A stretch of DNA of 64,000 bases from Clostridium weizhouense (GTDB lineage: Bacteria > Bacillota > Clostridia > Clostridiales > Clostridiaceae): assembly GCF_019431045.1 (NCBI RefSeq), contig NZ_JAHXPT010000002.1:340384-404383 (forward strand), given 5' to 3'. Below the pieces are notes generated by a model. It ran no database searches and was not told the DNA's origin. It worked only from the letters and a program-made list of their open reading frames with translations. Positions 1 to 8,806 of the stretch are shown here, piece by piece; the stretch's first letter is position 1; the number at the start of each line of letters is the position of its first letter. The translations under genes and the position numbers were made by a program.

Positions 1-33
1 TATAAACCCATTTTCCATTTTTAAAATGCACAT
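1..33 (-). CDS. 5' fragment of an unidentified gene running off the left edge
   Basis: On the minus strand an ATG at 33 is preceded by GGAGAGGG about 5 bases upstream and reads 11 open codons (MCILKMENGFI) to the window edge. This is a plausible start of a gene divergent from the ECF transporter gene at 194. The fragment is too short to assign a family, and the call rests on the ribosome binding site and open frame only. Confidence 0.4.
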   Translation of the reverse strand, partial: MCILKMENGFI

Positions 34-193
34 ATATCCCTCTCCTAAAAATTATCATTATATATAATATTATTTTACTTTTAAAAAAATTCTTCTATGA
101 TAACTGTTCTAAAAGAAATAATTCATAATAAAAATATTGTAAAGAAAACTTTTAGAGTACTAATAAATATTTGATTATAAGGAGAAATTAAAA

Positions 194-724
194 ATGAATG
201 AAAAGACAAAAAATCTAGTACGAGCTGGATTACTCCTAGCATTAGGAATAATAATTCCATATACCTTTCATATGACAGGATTACCAGGTAATATATTTTT
301 ACCTATGCACATACCTGTATTACTTTGTGGATTTATCCTTGGAGAAAAATATGGTTTACTTATAGGATTTATAACTCCATTAATTAATTCAATTATTTCA
401 GGAATGCCTCCTATATATCCAATAGGAATATCTATGGCATTTGAACTTGCAAGCTATGGGCTAATAGCAGGATTAATGTACAAAAATAAAAAATATAATA
501 TTTTTATCTCTTTAATAACTGCTATGATTATAGGTAGATTAATTTCAGGTATAACAAATTATATTTTGTTAACTGTTTTAGGAAATGGCTTTGTACTTGC
601 TTCATTCTTAACAGGTAGTTTTATAAAGGGAATATGGGGAATAATTATTCAACTTATATTAATACCAATAATAATTAAAGTTATTGAAAATAAAATAGAT
701 AAGGATGTAATTATAAATGGATGA
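194..724 (+). CDS. ECF transporter S component (substrate-binding membrane subunit)
   Basis: The 176-residue protein is almost entirely hydrophobic with about five to six membrane segments, the size and layout of S components of energy-coupling-factor vitamin/micronutrient importers. The stretch around residues 25-55, with LPGNIFLPMHIPVLLCGF followed by a Gly-rich helix, resembles the general ECF S-component family. The S component gives substrate specificity and works with a shared EcfA/A'/T module that is not in this window. The start is the ATG 8 bases after AAGGAG. Its last 8 bases overlap the methyltransferase gene, so the two are co-translated. The substrate cannot be read from sequence; the coupled methyltransferase suggests a cofactor-like compound, which is inference. 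Confidence 0.8.
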   Translation: MNEKTKNLVRAGLLLALGIIIPYTFHMTGLPGNIFLPMHIPVLLCGFILGEKYGLLIGFITPLINSIISGMPPIYPIGISMAFELASYGLIAGLMYKNKKYNIFISLITAMIIGRLISGITNYILLTVLGNGFVLASFLTGSFIKGIWGIIIQLILIPIIIKVIENKIDKDVIING

Positions 725-1286
725 TTTAGAATTTTTTAATAGTGTTGCATTTAAGTGGGATGAAATGTGTAAACATGACGATAAAAAAATCAGAAGAATT
801 ATAGAATTATCAGATATAAAAAGTGGTGCTAAAATACTTGATGTTGGAACAGGAACAGGTATATTAATTAGTTATTTATTAGAAAAATCTCCTGCTAAAA
901 TCGTTGCCGTTGATAATTCTGAGAATATGATTAAGGTATGTAAAAATAAGTATAATGATAAGCGAGTTGAATTTATTGTAAATGATATTATGAATCTTGA
1001 GAATTATACATTTGACTATATTTTTATCTACTCAGCTTATCCACATTTTAAAGATAAATATTCACTATTTAACAAACTTTATAATCTTTTAAATAAAGGT
1101 GGTAAAATAATTATTGCTCATTCAGATAGTAAGGAAAAAATAAATAATGTGCATTTAAAAAACCCTCAAATAAAATACAATGTACTTCCTCCAGTAGAAA
1201 ACACCATAATCATAATGAACAATTATTTTTATATTGATAAAAGTATCGATAATGAAGAAATGTATTACGTGTCTGGAATAAAATAA
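717..1286 (+). CDS. class I SAM-dependent methyltransferase
   Basis: A 189-residue cytosolic protein with the Rossmann-fold SAM-binding motif I LDVGTGTG at residues 41-48, the acidic strand-2 end VAVDNSENM at about 64-72, and a motif-II/III-like region DYIFIYSAYPH near 100-110. This is the ordinary Methyltransf_11/25-type fold. The substrate is unknown. It overlaps the upstream ECF S-component gene by 8 bases, so the two probably act on the same or a related small molecule. The intrinsic terminator at 1298 closes the two-gene operon. The family call is secure; function beyond methyl transfer is not. Confidence 0.85.
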   Translation: MDDLEFFNSVAFKWDEMCKHDDKKIRRIIELSDIKSGAKILDVGTGTGILISYLLEKSPAKIVAVDNSENMIKVCKNKYNDKRVEFIVNDIMNLENYTFDYIFIYSAYPHFKDKYSLFNKLYNLLNKGGKIIIAHSDSKEKINNVHLKNPQIKYNVLPPVENTIIIMNNYFYIDKSIDNEEMYYVSGIK

Positions 1287-1297
1287 CAAACAAAATA

Positions 1298-1337
1298 CCA
1301 ACGTCTTATATAAAAACGTTGGTGTTTATTTTATTAT
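1298..1337 (+). terminator. intrinsic terminator of the ECF-S/methyltransferase operon
   Basis: CCAACG and CGTTGG arms enclose an A/T loop and are followed by a T-rich tract (TGTTTATTTT), 12 bases after the methyltransferase stop codon. Confidence 0.85.
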
Positions 1338-1341
1338 TTAC

Positions 1342-1382
1342 CTATATTTTAAGTGAATGTTGATATTGTAGTATAAAACTCA
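1342..1382. repeat. family A repeat, left-end fragment (A1)
   Basis: About 40 bases match the left terminal repeat of the family A elements, including the core AAGTGAATGTTGATATTG followed by TAGTATAA. No matching right end is visible, so this looks like a solo or decayed end. It lies between two convergent operons. Confidence 0.6.
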
Positions 1383-1399
1383 CGGACAATAAAATAAAA

Positions 1400-1438
1400 A
1401 AAAGATGACTCCTGTTCAATACAGAAATCATTTTTTTA
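1400..1438 (-). terminator. probable intrinsic terminator downstream of araB
   Basis: A hairpin (ATGATTTCTGT / ACAGGAGTCAT on the minus strand, partly mismatched) is followed by a run of eight T on the minus strand. It lies about 50 bases past the ribulokinase stop codon. A matching T run on the other strand makes it potentially bidirectional. Confidence 0.65.
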
Positions 1439-1486
1439 AATTAGCATACTCTTTTTTAAACTCTCCTTGACAAAGGGTACATTTTA

Positions 1487-3157
1487 CTATTTATGCTTTG
1501 CTATCAATTTAATATTTTTTAATCTTTTCATGATATCGTTTGCACCTTTACCAAAATAATCATTAAGTAATAAATACTCTTTATATAAGCTATCATATGT
1601 AACTGCATTTTCATAAATAGGCTTAAATATCTCTTTTTTTACTTTACCTAATTGTCTAGCTACATCATTTGCATTTTTATATCCTGTCACTTCCTCTTTT
1701 GCTGCTGCAATACCTAAAATAGCACTACCTAAAGCTCCTGATTGTTTAGTATCTATAATTTTTATTTCTTTATTACATACATCAGCATATATTTGAAGTA
1801 ACATAGGATTCTTTAATGGTATTCCACCAGCTACACATATTTCATTAACTGGAACACCATGCTTTTCAAATTGTTCAATAATAACTCTTGTCCCATAAGC
1901 AGTTGCTTCTATTAATGCTCTATAAATTTCTTCTGGTTTAGTCTTTAATGTCATTCCTAATATCATACCTGTTAAATCAAAATCCATTAAAGTCGATCTT
2001 ACTCCATTAAACCAATCTAATGCTATAAGTCCACTCTCTCCGACTTTATAGTTTTCTAATTTTTGATTTAATAGATCAAAATCACTAATATCTAATTTTT
2101 TTGCTTCTTCTTTATATTTAGCTGGTAAGGCATTTTCTTTAAACCAAGCAAAATGATTTCCCACACAACATTGTCCAGCCTCATATCCAAAATATCCTGG
2201 AAGAATACCATCCTTTACTATTCCACAAACTCCTGGAATTCCTTCTTCTGTTTCAGACAATAACATGTGACAAGAAGATGTCCCCATAATTATAAGCATT
2301 TTTCCTGGTCCATCAATCTTACTTGCAGCTACAGAAGCATGAGCATCTATAATACTAACACCTACTGGAGTACCTTCTTTTAATCCTGTTTTTTCAGCCA
2401 TATTTTTAGTTAGATATCCTAAACATTCACCTATGGATTTAATATTAGTAGATAACTTTTCCTCTACTATATTCTCCATTTTTTTATCTAGTGAACTGAA
2501 AAATTCTTTACTTGGATAACCCATTTCATGATGATAAAAAGCTTTATAGCCTGCTGCACAAGCACTCCTTACCTCTTCACCTGTTAATAGCCATGTAATC
2601 CAGTCACATGCTTCTAAAATTCTACCACTTGCTTCATATACCTTAGGGGCTTCTTTTACAATTTGCATAATTTTAGGTATCATCCACTCACTTGAAATTT
2701 TTCCACCATATAAAGACAGCCATTTTTGATTTGTCTCACTTGCAATTTTGTAAATTTCATCAGCGCAATATTGGGCTGAATGATGATTCCATAGCTTTGC
2801 ATAAGCATGAGGATCATGTTCATATTCTGATAAATAACAAAGAGGAGTACCATCTTTGGTTGTTGGTAATATAGTAGAAGAGGTGAAATCCACACCTATT
2901 CCTACTATATCATCATTATTTACTAAATTTTCATCAATAATCCCTTTTAAAGTTTCAATTAACCCTATTTCATAATCTTTAGGATGTTGTAAAGCCCAGT
3001 CAGTTCCTAACTCTTCTCCTGTTGGAATGTTATCTACCATTACTCCATGTGGATATTCATAAATTTTAGTTATTAACTCTTCTCCTGTTTTTATATCAAT
3101 TAATAATGTACGAACTGATAAAGTCCCAAAATCAATACCAATAGCATACTTATCCAT
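1487..3157 (-). CDS. araB: ribulokinase (FGGY family)
   Basis: This 556-residue protein phosphorylates L-ribulose to L-ribulose 5-phosphate in L-arabinose catabolism. It starts with the FGGY/actin-fold phosphate-1 motif GIDFGTLSVRTLLID (about residues 7-21). It carries the GVDFTSSTILP substrate region near 86 and MGTSSCHMLL near 291, and the C-terminal domain has AGGIPLKNPMLLQIYADV near 439. The length matches bacterial AraB (about 550-570). It lies downstream of the fused AraM-HAD gene on the same strand, separated by about 200 bases that hold a hairpin and a family A repeat. No araA or araD isomerase/epimerase gene is in the window. Other FGGY pentulokinases cannot be fully excluded. Confidence 0.88.
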   Translation of the reverse strand: MDKYAIGIDFGTLSVRTLLIDIKTGEELITKIYEYPHGVMVDNIPTGEELGTDWALQHPKDYEIGLIETLKGIIDENLVNNDDIVGIGVDFTSSTILPTTKDGTPLCYLSEYEHDPHAYAKLWNHHSAQYCADEIYKIASETNQKWLSLYGGKISSEWMIPKIMQIVKEAPKVYEASGRILEACDWITWLLTGEEVRSACAAGYKAFYHHEMGYPSKEFFSSLDKKMENIVEEKLSTNIKSIGECLGYLTKNMAEKTGLKEGTPVGVSIIDAHASVAASKIDGPGKMLIIMGTSSCHMLLSETEEGIPGVCGIVKDGILPGYFGYEAGQCCVGNHFAWFKENALPAKYKEEAKKLDISDFDLLNQKLENYKVGESGLIALDWFNGVRSTLMDFDLTGMILGMTLKTKPEEIYRALIEATAYGTRVIIEQFEKHGVPVNEICVAGGIPLKNPMLLQIYADVCNKEIKIIDTKQSGALGSAILGIAAAKEEVTGYKNANDVARQLGKVKKEIFKPIYENAVTYDSLYKEYLLLNDYFGKGANDIMKRLKNIKLIAKHK

Positions 3158-3211
3158 AATTTTTATACCTCACAAATTCTACTTTTATTTTTCTCTATAC
3201 TTTAGAGATAT

Positions 3212-3356
3212 GGCTGTATCAAAAAACATGCATATCTTTATTTACTATATTTAAGCGAATGTTAATATTGAATATAAGGAAAAACTAGCATTCAAATTTG
3301 ATTATACTCAATATTAAGTTCTTAGATATAGTAACATTTATCTTGAAACAGACCCT
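3212..3356 (-). terminator. terminator-like hairpin of the AraM-HAD gene, split by a family A element
   Basis: On the minus strand GGTCTGTTTCAAG (near 3356-3343) and TTTTTTGATACAGCC (near 3226-3212) can pair. They resemble the GGCTATCTC/AAGATAGTCC-type hairpin at 9612. The two arms are about 120 bases apart because an 89-base family A element (3244-3332) occupies the loop. It probably began as a simple terminator before the insertion, which is inference. Confidence 0.5.
3244..3332. repeat. family A repeat element (A2)
   Basis: Imperfect terminal inverted repeats: the left end starts ACTATATTTAAGCGAATG and continues TTAATATTGAATATAA. The right end, read in reverse, starts ACTATATCTAAGAAC and continues TTAATATTGAGTATAA. 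Same terminal sequence as the elements at 42636 and 43791, with a shorter centre. Confidence 0.7.
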
Positions 3357-3360
3357 TCAA

Positions 3361-5556
3361 CTAAGATACAGCTTTGTTTTTAATTAAGTTTGTAATGTCA
3401 GCTACCGAATCTACAATTATGTCTGGTTGAACACTACTCTTACCAATATCCTCTTGTTTAGTTTCTCCACTTAATACTAATATAGATAAAACATCGCTAT
3501 CTTTAGTTACTGCTATATCTGTATATAATCTATCTCCAACAACTGCAATCTCATCTTCTTTATATCCAGTTTCTTCAATTATATATTCCAATGTATGATG
3601 AGAAGGTTTACCAAAAAACTCAGGAAATCTATTTGTAGAACTTTCAATTAACCTTGCCATTGATCCACAGTCAGGAATAAATGTATTTCCTTCCATTGGA
3701 CAATTTAAATCTGGATTAATTCCAAAATAAATTTTTCCTTCTCTTATAAAGCTACAAGCCTTTTCAAGTTTTTCATAAGTAAGAGTTGTATCAAATCCTA
3801 TGATTACAACATCCGGATTGCAATCGTTTAATTCTATGCCAGAGTTTCTAAATTCATCTAATAAAGATTCGGTCCCTACAACATAAACACTTTTTTCAGG
3901 ATAATTTTTCTTTAAGTATTTTATCATTACATGAGTTGATATCATCATTTGTTTTGGCTCAATAATTATATCCATATTCTTTAATTTTTCAATATAACTT
4001 TCTTGACTCTTTGATGAATTATTGGTAAAGAAATAATATTCTCTGTCTGTTTGTTTTACTGTATCTAAAAATTCATTAGTAAAATCAAATAAATTTTTAC
4101 CTAAATAAATGGTTCCATCCATATCTAAAATAAAACATTTAATTTTATCTATTTTATCCTTCATATACTTATTATTTAACTCTATATATTGAGTTTGTCC
4201 ACTTTCAAAATAATCCCCAATTTTTGTTGCCATTTTATCAGCAATACCTAAATCCCATAGTAATTGTAACAATGTATAACGATCCCTAACTTCTTTGGCA
4301 ACTAATATACTATCTTTAATCATTTCATAATCAACACCAACTTGTTTTGGATTAATTGGTGCATCTAAAGATAATAAAATATCTTCAATTACTTTAACAT
4401 TTGGTAGAGATTCTTTTACAACCTTTATAATTTCATCCCAATGTTTTTCTATTTGTTTTATTCTCTTTGCATGAATCTCTTTTGAGTTTTTCTTTGTTTT
4501 TCCTTCTAAAGCTATTACACCATTTGCAGCACATCCATAGCTTTTAATCATTTTTTCTTCCCATGCTTTTTGGCTATAATTCTCTACAAATTCCTTAGCT
4601 TTATTAAAATCTATTTCTTCTTTTAATAACATTTCATATAACTTTATAATAGCTACTGTTCCAATTCCTACTTTTGTTCCATGCAATACAGCTTTTCTAC
4701 CCTCAAATAAGAACTTCATTTCCCAATAGTGAGAAATATGATGTTCACTTCCAGATGCTGGTCTTGAATTTCCAACAAAACTCATTGCAATTCCTGTTCC
4801 AATTAAAGCTTCAGTAATATTACTTATAGCTTCTTTTGAACGTAGCATTACTTGATCTGCACTTTCTACTACCTTTTTTATAGATTTTTCAACCATTTTA
4901 ACTATTGTCTCACAATAATATTCCCCATTTACAATATTAGCAATTTTCCAGTCACATAAGCAAGTATATTTTCCCAATATATCTCCTAATCCTGCTGTTA
5001 TCATATTCATTGGAGCTTCTGCTAAAATATCTACATCAGCTATAATAGCTATTGGAGCATGAGCGTCATAAGTTGTTTTTAAATTATTAGTTATAAGTGC
5101 TGCTCCTACTGATGCAAATCCATCCATAGATGGCGCTGTAGCTATAATCATATAATCTATTCTAAGTTTATAGCTTATATATTTACACATATCGTTAATA
5201 GTTCCAGTACCTACTCCCAATATGACATCATAATTTTCTTCCATAGCAAGTTGTATTTTCATAATAGTTTCTTCGTTTGGAACAACTTCATCATCATCTA
5301 ATACAATTTTGCTTATTTCAATATTTGCTATTTTAAGGATTTCTTCCACTTGTTTTCCTGCTGCTACGTATGTATTCTTATCTGCAACCATAAATATTTT
5401 TTTATAAGATTTATTCTTAATATACTCCGGTATTTTTTTTACTGCACCTTCTGATATTTCTACATAGTCTAAATTAGTTTTATGATTTTTTCCACAAGAA
5501 CAAGTAAAATTTTGATGTAAGTAATCTGAAATAGAATTTTTTTCTATATTAATCAT
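3361..5556 (-). CDS. fused sn-glycerol-1-phosphate dehydrogenase (AraM/EgsA-type) and HAD-IIA phosphatase
   Basis: A 731-residue two-domain protein. Residues about 20-430 form an iron-alcohol-dehydrogenase fold of the AraM/G1P dehydrogenase type: nucleotide loop GVGTGTINDMCKYIS near 115 and a metal-site His cluster HHISHYWEM near 275. This domain would reduce DHAP to sn-glycerol 1-phosphate. From about residue 470 a HAD-IIA (NagD-like) domain follows. It has motif I FILDMDGTIYLG, motif II FFTNNSS, the FGKPSHHTLEYI lysine region and motif IV VVGDRLYTDIAV, all catalytic residues intact. ATG 5556 is preferred over the in-frame GTG at 5565 because a GGGTGG element lies 5-6 bases upstream. Such a fusion could turn DHAP into glycerol via G1P; this is inference. 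It precedes araB on the same strand. Confidence 0.87.
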   Translation of the reverse strand: MINIEKNSISDYLHQNFTCSCGKNHKTNLDYVEISEGAVKKIPEYIKNKSYKKIFMVADKNTYVAAGKQVEEILKIANIEISKIVLDDDEVVPNEETIMKIQLAMEENYDVILGVGTGTINDMCKYISYKLRIDYMIIATAPSMDGFASVGAALITNNLKTTYDAHAPIAIIADVDILAEAPMNMITAGLGDILGKYTCLCDWKIANIVNGEYYCETIVKMVEKSIKKVVESADQVMLRSKEAISNITEALIGTGIAMSFVGNSRPASGSEHHISHYWEMKFLFEGRKAVLHGTKVGIGTVAIIKLYEMLLKEEIDFNKAKEFVENYSQKAWEEKMIKSYGCAANGVIALEGKTKKNSKEIHAKRIKQIEKHWDEIIKVVKESLPNVKVIEDILLSLDAPINPKQVGVDYEMIKDSILVAKEVRDRYTLLQLLWDLGIADKMATKIGDYFESGQTQYIELNNKYMKDKIDKIKCFILDMDGTIYLGKNLFDFTNEFLDTVKQTDREYYFFTNNSSKSQESYIEKLKNMDIIIEPKQMMISTHVMIKYLKKNYPEKSVYVVGTESLLDEFRNSGIELNDCNPDVVIIGFDTTLTYEKLEKACSFIREGKIYFGINPDLNCPMEGNTFIPDCGSMARLIESSTNRFPEFFGKPSHHTLEYIIEETGYKEDEIAVVGDRLYTDIAVTKDSDVLSILVLSGETKQEDIGKSSVQPDIIVDSVADITNLIKNKAVS

Positions 5557-5583
5557 GCGTACCACCCTTTTAATATATTTATT

Positions 5584-5595
5584 TTTGCTAGCAAA
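5584..5595. promoter_or_regulatory. candidate LacI-family operator before the AraM-HAD gene
   Basis: The perfect 12-base palindrome TTTGCTAGCAAA lies 28 bases upstream of the AraM-HAD start, facing the divergent LacI-family gene. Position and symmetry fit an operator for that regulator. No experimental or comparative support is available here. Confidence 0.4.
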
Positions 5596-6198
5596 TATAT
5601 TTTATACTGTCATTATAAATACTACTTACAATAGGTGTCAATCAAGGTAAATACTCACTTATTAATAACTTTACTGTTTTAAAATTAATATTTTTTATAT
5701 TATTAATAAACATAATTTTTTCAATCAAAGATTCAATTTTCTTTTCATTAATATTTTTAATTTTTAATTACATTTTAAATTAAGAAAATATTTTAATATA
5801 ACTACAAATTAAAATTTTTGCTTTTTCTATTTTAAATTTTTTATATAAATTGAACTAATAGTAGTTTTAAACTTCCTGAAGTAAATTCTTTTCCCCATAA
5901 GCTTTATTCAATAGCTAATACCTATAATTTCTTAATAGATACATATTTCTAAATAACAAATTATTAGCCTCTTATTTCCTACAAGCTTAATTTAAGATTA
6001 AAAATTTTATTTATTCAGCACTCTCAATACTATTAAAAAAATATTATAAAATTAAATTTATTTAATTCACATCATTCTATAATTAATAAAATTAGTAATT
6101 TATTAATTAATATTAATAAAAATTATTAATTAATTTATCAAACTCTATTAATAAAAAAATTATTTATTAATTATCAATTTGTCTTTTTTCTTCCTTTT
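5596..6198. other. long A/T-rich divergent intergenic region
   Basis: About 600 bases, over 80% A+T, between the divergent AraM-HAD and LacI genes. I see no coding frame with a ribosome binding site, only short A/T palindromes built on TTAATTAATA near 6090-6180. Both promoters must lie here, but none stands out. Confidence 0.5.
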
Positions 6199-6234
6199 TT
6201 GTATACTAAAACTAAAAGAAAAGGAGTGGTTTAC

Positions 6235-7326
6235 TTGACATCTTATCGTAAGATAACAACAAAAGATATTGCTGAATATGCTGGTGTTTCTCAATCAACT
6301 GTTTCTATGGTATTAAATAATAGACCAGATGTATCTTTTTCTTATGAAACAAAAGAAAAGGTACTTAACGCAGCAAAAATTCTAGGATATGAAAAAAATA
6401 AAAAAAGTGAGCTATGCAGTGAATTAGCTTTATCTAAGCTTATCATTATAATGTGCCCCTCTCTTTCTAATTTATATTATACTATGCTTATACATTCTAT
6501 TACTCAGCAAGCAAATAAGTATGGTTATTCCATATTTATAGCTCCTACAATGAGGGATTCAAAAATTGAAAAACATTATTTAAATATGTATTCAAGCTTT
6601 AAAGTAGCAGGAATTATATACTTATATCAATCTACTTTGATTTCACAGATAAAAGACTTATCTTCTTCTACTCCAATTGTTTTAATTAGTGATAAAAATG
6701 AAGATTTAGACTTAGATTCTGTTGAATTAAATAGTCGTAAGACAGGCTATATTATAGGCGAGCATATATTATCTCTTGGACATAAAAAGGTAGCTTATAT
6801 ATCTACCCCTTTACTTGCACATGAAATTCCTAGAATACAAAGACTTAATGGCCTTAAAAAAAGCTTTTTTGAGCATAATATTGATATCGATAACATTATA
6901 ATAAAGGAGCAAAAACCTGATAATATAAGACATTATTCATTAGATAAAACTGAATATCTAACAGGTTACAATTTAACAAAAGAATTATTAGAAGAAAAGA
7001 CTGATGTAACAGCATTTATTGGTACCAATGATATGATTGCAATTGGAATTATAGATGCTTTAACAGAAATGAAATATAAGATACCAAATGATTTTTCTGT
7101 TTGCGGTTTTGATAATACATTATTATCATCTCTTAATAAAATTTCTTTAACGACAGTTGATCACTCTATAGAATATAAGGGGGCTGAAGCGGTTAATATT
7201 ATATTAAAAAAAATAGATAATAAATCTTCATCTTCAAATTCAAAAAATAGGTCTTGTATTATGAGATTAGAATACGAACCATTTTTAATTCCAAGATCTA
7301 GTACTGGTACTGTACGAAATTATTAA
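6235..7326 (+). CDS. LacI-family transcriptional regulator
   Basis: A 363-residue DNA-binding repressor. The N-terminal helix-turn-helix reads ITTKDIAEYAGVSQSTVSMVLNNR, split here as ITTKDIAEYAG and VSQSTVSMVLNNR (about residues 6-29). It is followed by a hinge and a periplasmic-binding-protein-like sensor domain, including FIGTNDMIAIGIIDAL near 260. The TTG at 6235 is chosen because AAGGAG lies 8 bases upstream; a longer frame begins at 6199 without a good site. It is divergent from the AraM-HAD/araB operon, which is its likely target, probably with a sugar or sugar phosphate as effector. The assignment to the arabinose genes rests on position only. Confidence 0.88.
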   Translation: MTSYRKITTKDIAEYAGVSQSTVSMVLNNRPDVSFSYETKEKVLNAAKILGYEKNKKSELCSELALSKLIIIMCPSLSNLYYTMLIHSITQQANKYGYSIFIAPTMRDSKIEKHYLNMYSSFKVAGIIYLYQSTLISQIKDLSSSTPIVLISDKNEDLDLDSVELNSRKTGYIIGEHILSLGHKKVAYISTPLLAHEIPRIQRLNGLKKSFFEHNIDIDNIIIKEQKPDNIRHYSLDKTEYLTGYNLTKELLEEKTDVTAFIGTNDMIAIGIIDALTEMKYKIPNDFSVCGFDNTLLSSLNKISLTTVDHSIEYKGAEAVNIILKKIDNKSSSSNSKNRSCIMRLEYEPFLIPRSSTGTVRNY

Positions 7327-7623
7327 AAGTATAAAAGATGCTATTTCATAAACCATATTTATGTATTTTAGATAGTAATATATTTATTATATTTTAAAAC
7401 ATATTACTTTTATTTAGATATGTACACTTTAAATTTTATAAATTTTCAAAATATTTTTCGTATTTTGAAAATAGCCTTGTTTTTTGAGTTAAATTTGATA
7501 CAATATAATTATAGTTAGTAATTACTCAAGATATCGTTATATATTCTTAATAGAATATATGTAAATCTTAATGGCTTTAAAAGCTATTTTAAATTACGAC
7601 TCCTTTTTAATATTATTTAAAAG

Positions 7624-7686
7624 CAATGCTCATTATGCACTAAAAAATTGCCAGTTTTTTTTGTGCATAGTGAGCATTGTTTTATT
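7624..7686. terminator. strong hairpin, probable (bidirectional) terminator
   Basis: Arms of 17 bases (CAATGCTCATTATGCAC and GTGCATAGTGAGCATTG) pair with a single G-T wobble around a 22-base loop and are followed by TTTTATTT. It lies about 300 bases after the LacI gene and 200 before zupT, farther than usual for a terminator. The preceding 7327-7623 stretch holds no visible gene, so a small RNA ending here is possible. Confidence 0.6.
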
Positions 7687-7886
7687 TAACTTAATATTTA
7701 AATTTTGTAATTTTACACTCTTTTAAAGAATATATAATTAAAGAATATATAAGTTCAAATAAAATTTATTGATTGATATAACTCTTATAGTACTTATAAG
7801 TATTATCTTCAAGTATTTTAGTTAGAAATTTATATAAAAATTTTTTAATATATTGCTAATATTAATATAAAAGAGGTGTAAATTCT

Positions 7887-8669
7887 ATGACTAATAATGC
7901 TTATGTTGCATTACTACTATCTTTTCTTGCTGGAATATCTACTGTTCTAGGATCTGTTATAATATTTTTTTCTAAAAAAAAGAATGATAAAATAATTACT
8001 TTTGCTTTAGGTTTTTCTGCAGGAGTAATGATTTGTGTTTCATTTACTGATTTATTTCCACATGCTGAAGAAACATTAATAAAACATTATGGAAATTTAT
8101 ATGGTGTGTTAATAACAATATTTTATATGTTAAGTGGCGTAATCTTTGCTCTGTTGATTGATAAATTCGTTCCTCATGAACCTAAAATACTTGATGGAAA
8201 TGATAAAAATAAACATTTAAATCTTTTTAGAGTTGGATTTGTATCTATGATTGCAATTACACTACATAATTTTCCTGAGGGAATTGCAACCTTTATGTCT
8301 GGTTATCAAGATATTACACTTGGAATATCAATTACACTTGCAATTGCTATGCATAATATTCCTGAAGGAATCGCTGTAGCTATGCCTATATATTACTCTA
8401 CAGGTAGTAAGAAAAAAGCCTTTAAATATACATTATATTCAGGTCTCTCAGAACCATTAGGTGCAATTATTTCATTTTTGCTTTTAAAACCCTTTATTAA
8501 TGATTTTATTCTTGGTTTAATTTTTGCTTTTGTTATGGGAATAATGTTATATATATCTTTTGAAGAATTAATTCCGTCTTCTCGTCAATATGGTTATAAT
8601 AATCTTTCATTATACTCTATCTTTTTAGGTATCTCCATAATGCCATTAACTCATATATTTTTAAAATAG
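7887..8669 (+). CDS. zupT: ZIP-family divalent metal transporter (ZupT-like)
   Basis: A 260-residue integral membrane protein with about eight hydrophobic segments. The paired ZIP signature motifs are HNFPEGIATFMSG (about residue 128) and HNIPEGIAVAMP (about 157), whose His and Glu residues form the binuclear metal site in the membrane. A charged cytoplasmic loop lies between segments 3 and 4. Length and motifs are those of bacterial ZupT/GufA zinc importers. The start is the ATG 7 bases after AGAGGTG. It is a single gene, with the family B palindrome at 8707 as likely terminator. Substrates are probably Zn, Mn or Fe. Confidence 0.9.
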   Translation: MTNNAYVALLLSFLAGISTVLGSVIIFFSKKKNDKIITFALGFSAGVMICVSFTDLFPHAEETLIKHYGNLYGVLITIFYMLSGVIFALLIDKFVPHEPKILDGNDKNKHLNLFRVGFVSMIAITLHNFPEGIATFMSGYQDITLGISITLAIAMHNIPEGIAVAMPIYYSTGSKKKAFKYTLYSGLSEPLGAIISFLLLKPFINDFILGLIFAFVMGIMLYISFEELIPSSRQYGYNNLSLYSIFLGISIMPLTHIFLK

Positions 8670-8706
8670 TAATTATATATAAAACATACTTTCTTTAGCT
8701 ATGTTT

Positions 8707-8770
8707 AGGCACATTCAAAAAAATAATAGATCAAAGAGGCGTTGTATATATTATTTTTTTGAATGTGCCT
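8707..8770. repeat. short family B palindromic element (B1), may act as terminator
   Basis: Near-perfect outer arms AGGCACATTCAAAAAAATAA (left) and TTATTTTTTTGAATGTGCCT (right) enclose a short centre containing CAAAGAGGCGTTGTATAT. The ends match the larger family B elements at 43134, 43537 and 51484. It lies between the convergent zupT and DUF4931 genes. Confidence 0.65.
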
Positions 8771-8806
8771 TAAATAAATATCATATCTAAAACATAGCTT
8801 ATGTTT

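Noticed and set aside
6090..6180. TTAATTAATA-rich stretch as an iteron-like origin
   Set aside because: Simple A/T composition explains it; the spacing is irregular and no replication gene is nearby.
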